Origin: Neorhizobium vignae
Lineage (GTDB): Bacteria; Pseudomonadota; Alphaproteobacteria; Rhizobiales; Rhizobiaceae
Reading direction: 5' to 3'
NCBI RefSeq assembly: GCF_000732195.1
Contig: NZ_JNNU01000005.1
Span: forward strand, 363,152 to 427,151
DNA length: 64,000 bases
The translations under genes and the position numbers were made by a program. The stretch's first letter is position 1. Each line of letters opens with the position of its first letter. Under the pieces are notes generated by a model, which was not told where the DNA came from, did no database searches, and saw nothing but the letters and a program-made list of their open reading frames with translations. This document shows positions 61,297 through 64,000 of this stretch, piece by piece.

Positions 61297-61716
61297 ATGT
61301 GGTTTCTCATCAAGGGAAGTATGTGGTTCGCGGCGGTGCTGGTAGTGCTTTCCTACTTCAGCAGCAAGCCGACAACCGAGACCGACGGGCTTTCGCCCCT
61401 GCAGGTCAGCAACGCATTTTCGGCTGCGACCGAAGCCTATCAATATGTAAGCGCCATCTGCACCGAAAAGCCTGAGGTCTGCGAAAAGGGTGCCGAGACC
61501 TTCTCGGCGCTCGGCACCAGGGCCAGGCAGGGCGCCCAGGTCGCCTTCGAGCTGCTCGACAAGCAGTTCGGCGACAAGGGCAAGGAGACCGCGGTGTTCG
61601 CCGATCCGGAACCGACGCCCTTCCCGGCCAGACAGGCCGAAACGGCAGCCGCTACAGGCGCCGATACGATCTTCACCGGCACTGTGCCGGTCCCGCAGAA
61701 ACGGCCGACCCACTAA
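61297..61716 (+). CDS. DUF5330 family protein
   Basis: A 139-residue membrane-anchored protein with N-terminal segment MWFLIKGSMWFAAVLVVLSY and a helical part containing the cysteine pair AICTEKPEVCEKGAETF, typical of the Rhizobiales DUF5330 family. The C-terminal third is Pro/Ala-rich. Function unknown. Confidence 0.82.
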   Translation: MWFLIKGSMWFAAVLVVLSYFSSKPTTETDGLSPLQVSNAFSAATEAYQYVSAICTEKPEVCEKGAETFSALGTRARQGAQVAFELLDKQFGDKGKETAVFADPEPTPFPARQAETAAATGADTIFTGTVPVPQKRPTH

Positions 61717-61856
61717 TCCCGCGCACCAGATGGCGCGCCAACTCGACCTTATACCGGACGTCACATCCGAGTTCGAATTTCAAAGCTTGCACCGGGCTCT
61801 CAATGCCACGGTTCCCGGTGCCTGATCTGCCTGCCCTGTCATTCAGCATTTGCTGA

Positions 61857-61889
61857 CGCCGTGAGGATTACCCCTCACGGCGTTTTTTT
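61857..61889 (+). terminator. Strong rho-independent terminator
   Basis: Perfect 10-bp stem CGCCGTGAGG / CCTCACGGCG with a 6-base loop and seven Ts. It ends plus-strand transcription from the DUF5330 gene and isolates sufE, whose ATG is 58 bases further on. Confidence 0.9.
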
Positions 61890-61946
61890 GCTTTTTGTCC
61901 AGGCATGCAGTGCCTATATGGAGCGGATAGAAGAACCGGAGCGCTT

Positions 61947-62369
61947 ATGGCCAGCCTCGAGAAGATCATCGAAGATTTCGAATACCTCGACGAGTGGGAA
62001 GACCGCTATCGTTACGTGATCGAACTCGGCAAGGCGCTGCCGGACCTTTCCGACGACAAGAAGACCGCAGAGAACAAGGTGCAGGGCTGCGCGAGCCAGG
62101 TCTGGCTGGTCAGCCATCTCGGAGACGGCAGCGCCGACCCGGTGATGACCTTCGAGGGCGATTCGGACGCCCATATCGTGCGCGGCCTCGTCGCCATTGT
62201 GCTCGCCGTCTATTCCGGCAGGACCGCCTCCCAGATCGCCGCCACCGACGCGATCGAAATCTTCGACCGCATCGGCCTGGTCGAACACCTGTCGTCCCAG
62301 CGGGCCAACGGGCTGCGTTCGATGGTCAAGCGCATCCGGGAAGAGGCAAGGATCAGGGCTGCGGCCTAA
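61947..62369 (+). CDS. sufE: Sulfur acceptor protein SufE
   Basis: Fe-S cluster assembly protein (140 residues) that takes persulfide sulfur from SufS. The acceptor Cys lies in NKVQGCASQVWLVS (near residue 51); GDSDAHIVRGLVAIVLAVYSG and the C-terminal RANGLRSMVKRIRE match the family. The frame is open 14 codons upstream, but MASLEKIIEDFEYLDE is the right start. It overlaps the convergent TetR gene by 17 bases. Confidence 0.95.
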   Translation: MASLEKIIEDFEYLDEWEDRYRYVIELGKALPDLSDDKKTAENKVQGCASQVWLVSHLGDGSADPVMTFEGDSDAHIVRGLVAIVLAVYSGRTASQIAATDAIEIFDRIGLVEHLSSQRANGLRSMVKRIREEARIRAAA

Positions 62370-62973
62370 CGCGCAAATCCCCCTCCCCCTTGCCCGCGGG
62401 CCATGTGGCAAGCGCCTGCTCGGCAACGGCCTCCAGCGTCTCGCGGCTGAAGCCGGCCTTGGCCTGCACCGCCATGCCGTGAAGAACGGCCATCAGGAAT
62501 GCCGCAAGCGTGTCGGGCCTGGCCGTCTCCGGCAGGTCACCCTCGGCCTTTGCCCGCTCGAAGCGTTCGCGAAGCTGCGCCTCGGCTTCGACGCGCGCCT
62601 CTATCAAGGCCTGCCGAACGGGCTCCGCTTCATCCGATCCCGCCAGGACACCCTGGATGCCGAGGCATCCCGTATGGTCGGGAAAACGGGTGGTGAGATC
62701 GATTGCACCCTGGAGAAGGTGCGCCGCAACCTCGCGCGCCGTCGGGAGCTGAAGTGCCGCGGGAACGTAGTCCACATAGCGCTCGTAGTAGCGCGCAAGG
62801 ACCTTGCGGAACAGCGCTTCCTTGTTGCCGAACGCGGAATAGAGGGCCGGTCTTTCGACACCCGCCGCCTCGGTCAGGTCGGCATAGGAGGCACCTTCAT
62901 AGCCCTTGCGCCAGAACACGCATAACGCCGCGTCGAGCGCCTTCTCCACGTCAAATTCGCGATGGCGTCCCAT
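62353..62973 (-). CDS. TetR-family transcriptional regulator
   Basis: Repressor of the TetR/AcrR family (206 residues). MGRHREFDVEKALDAALCVFWRKG and YADLTEAAGVERPALYSAFG form the DNA-binding domain; the effector domain follows. Divergent from the SDR gene with operator-like palindromes between them, so it probably represses that gene and itself. Confidence 0.94.
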   Translation of the reverse strand: MGRHREFDVEKALDAALCVFWRKGYEGASYADLTEAAGVERPALYSAFGNKEALFRKVLARYYERYVDYVPAALQLPTAREVAAHLLQGAIDLTTRFPDHTGCLGIQGVLAGSDEAEPVRQALIEARVEAEAQLRERFERAKAEGDLPETARPDTLAAFLMAVLHGMAVQAKAGFSRETLEAVAEQALATWPAGKGEGDLRVRPQP

Positions 62974-62995
62974 CAGCTCTGCTCAACCTTTTTCA

Positions 62996-63073
62996 TAATG
63001 ACCGTTATTAAAGCCCTTGACCGGCACTGTCAAATTTCATACCGATCGTTATCGTAACATACGTTATGAAATT
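62996..63073. promoter_or_regulatory. Operator-like palindromes between tetR and the SDR gene
   Basis: TAATGACCGTTATTA (62996-63010) is a 15-base palindrome with one mismatch. Downstream, AATTTCAT (63033-63040) and ATGAAATT (63066-63073) form an inverted pair flanking two further CGTTAT motifs. These are good candidates for TetR binding sites. Confidence 0.55.
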
Positions 63074-63127
63074 AGGCGCCGCCCGACAGGATCGAGCGGT
63101 GCCTTGGCGAATAGGGAAAGGATAGTC

Positions 63128-63889
63128 ATGTCCAACATATTCAAGGGGAAGGTCGTCCTCATTACCGGCGGCTCGCGCGGCCTTGGTGCCGCGACGGCGG
63201 AGGCGTTCGCCGATCACGGAGCAGACGTCGCGATCAGCTACGCCGCCTCGGCCGACAAGGCGAAAGCCGTCGTCGAAAAGCTCAGGGCAAAGGGCGTTCG
63301 CGCGATTGCGGTCAAGAGCGACCAGGCCGACCTTTCTTCCGCAAAGCCGCTGATCGACAGCGTGATGGCGGAATTCGGCAGGCTCGACATCCTCGTCAAC
63401 AATGCCGGCATCGCCATCCAGGGTCAGATGGTGGACGATCCGGAACTCGACGGGGACAACTACAATCGCCAGTGGCAGGTCAACGTCCTCGGCACCATCG
63501 CCAACACCCGCGCGGCGGCGCAAAAGCTGACCGACGGCGGCCGGATCATCTTCGTCGGCTCCCTCCTCGGCTCCTACGTCCCCTTCCCCGGCGTCGCCGA
63601 CTATACCGGAACGAAGTGGGCGCTCGCCGGCTATGCGAAGGGCATTGCGCGCGACCTTGGCCGGCGCAACATCACCGTGAACGTGGTTCAGCCGGGAATC
63701 ATGCCGACGGACATGGCCGCGGACGTTGCCGGCGAGCTTCCGAACCGTGACGCCATCCTCGACATGCATCCGATCCGCCGCATCGCAACCCTCGAGGAAG
63801 TGGCGGAAACCATCTGCTTCCTGGCCGGACCGCATGCGGGCTACATCAACGGAGAAACCGTGAATGTAGCCGGCGGTCTCGGGATCTGA
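63128..63889 (+). CDS. SDR-family oxidoreductase
   Basis: NAD(P)-dependent reductase (253 residues) of the classical SDR family: VVLITGGSRGLGAATAEAF (cofactor site), NNAG, FVGSLLGSYVP (catalytic Ser), YTGTKWALAGY (Tyr, Lys) and INGETVNVAGG at the end. It resembles 3-oxoacyl-ACP reductase-like members; substrate unknown. The frame is open 37 codons upstream but that part covers the operators. Regulated probably by the divergent TetR. Confidence 0.92.
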   Translation: MSNIFKGKVVLITGGSRGLGAATAEAFADHGADVAISYAASADKAKAVVEKLRAKGVRAIAVKSDQADLSSAKPLIDSVMAEFGRLDILVNNAGIAIQGQMVDDPELDGDNYNRQWQVNVLGTIANTRAAAQKLTDGGRIIFVGSLLGSYVPFPGVADYTGTKWALAGYAKGIARDLGRRNITVNVVQPGIMPTDMAADVAGELPNRDAILDMHPIRRIATLEEVAETICFLAGPHAGYINGETVNVAGGLGI

Positions 63890-64000
63890 GCGTCGAAGCC
63901 CGGAGCTCAGGACCACGCTTTTGATCGACGCCTGCCGCTTCGGGCTGGAAGCGGCAGGAGAGCGCTTCACGCCGTCAAGGATGATGTCCCGAGAGGTGGT
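63890..64000. other. Right edge, intergenic
   Basis: An 11-bp stem CCTGCCGCTTC / GAAGCGGCAGG (about 63931-63958) follows the SDR stop by about 40 bases without a T-run and may act as its transcription end. No gene start is seen before the window ends. Confidence 0.45.

Noticed and set aside
1..64000. tRNA, rRNA or CRISPR loci
   Set aside because: No cloverleaf-like sequence, rRNA signature or spaced direct repeats were recognised by reading; a tRNAscan or CRISPR search was not possible.

Overview
The window is GC-rich chromosomal DNA from an alphaproteobacterium, almost certainly of the Rhizobiaceae (Rhizobium/Neorhizobium/Agrobacterium-like). Support comes from the order pleC-glnE-histidine kinase/response regulator-degP-cycLKJH (ccm), a feuQ-feuP-feuN module, an Omp25/RopB-like porin, an hmrR/copA copper island, and families common in Rhizobiales (DUF5330, DUF1491, DUF2336, paired DUF1214/DUF1254). 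No tRNA, rRNA or CRISPR array was seen.

Layout. (1) 1-16.9 kb, core envelope and signalling: PleC-type cell-cycle kinase; GlnE; a two-component system next to the DegP protease; the cytochrome c maturation genes ccmI-E-F-H; a surface lipoprotein; FeuQ/FeuP with the small periplasmic protein FeuN. (2) 17-35.9 kb, a Rhodobacter-type gene transfer agent (GTA) structural cluster read right to left. From the 5' end it holds a small-terminase-like gene, large terminase, portal, prohead protease, capsid, connectors, major tail protein, chaperones, tape measure, distal tail, hub, NlpC/P60 peptidase, the 1263-residue host-specificity protein and a holin-like gene. No integrase, repressor or replication genes are present. 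The cluster carries extra cargo: a GH19 endolysin, an A/B-barrel (Dabb) gene and a 42-codon + strand ORF between terminase and portal; a GNAT/ribbon-helix-helix toxin-antitoxin pair plus an opposing MFS transporter between g8 and g9; and a 400-base island between g14 and g15 with a 29-codon ORF opposed by a possible antisense RNA. The tape measure and distal tail genes each look one base short. (3) 36-41.8 kb: SelO, an MFS exporter behind a SoxR-like operator, an outer membrane beta-barrel protein, an esterase-like phytase-family protein and two small proteins. (4) 41.9-45.1 kb: copper resistance (copZ, cueR/hmrR, copA) with two matching CueR-type operators. (5) 45.2-58.3 kb: assorted regulators and enzymes, a class A penicillin-binding protein, the DUF1214/DUF1254 pair and several small proteins. 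(6) 58.4-64 kb: a peptidoglycan-binding membrane protein overlapping a DivJ-type kinase, then DUF5330, SufE and a divergent TetR/SDR pair.

How it fits together. PleC and DivJ, the opposing DivK-modifying kinases of the CtrA pathway, lie near the two ends with the GTA cluster between them; CtrA is a known GTA regulator in Rhodobacter, so the arrangement is suggestive, but no regulatory link is shown by this sequence. Mosaic palindromic repeats of rhizobial type have inserted in frame at the 5' ends of ccmH and of the large terminase gene, and a different 109-bp palindromic element separates the capsid gene from the connector gene.

The least familiar signals are a promoter-to-terminator unit of about 85 bases just upstream of the GTA cluster, which could be a small RNA or an attenuating leader, and the small-ORF/antisense island between g14 and g15. 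Both are inferences from sequence signals only.
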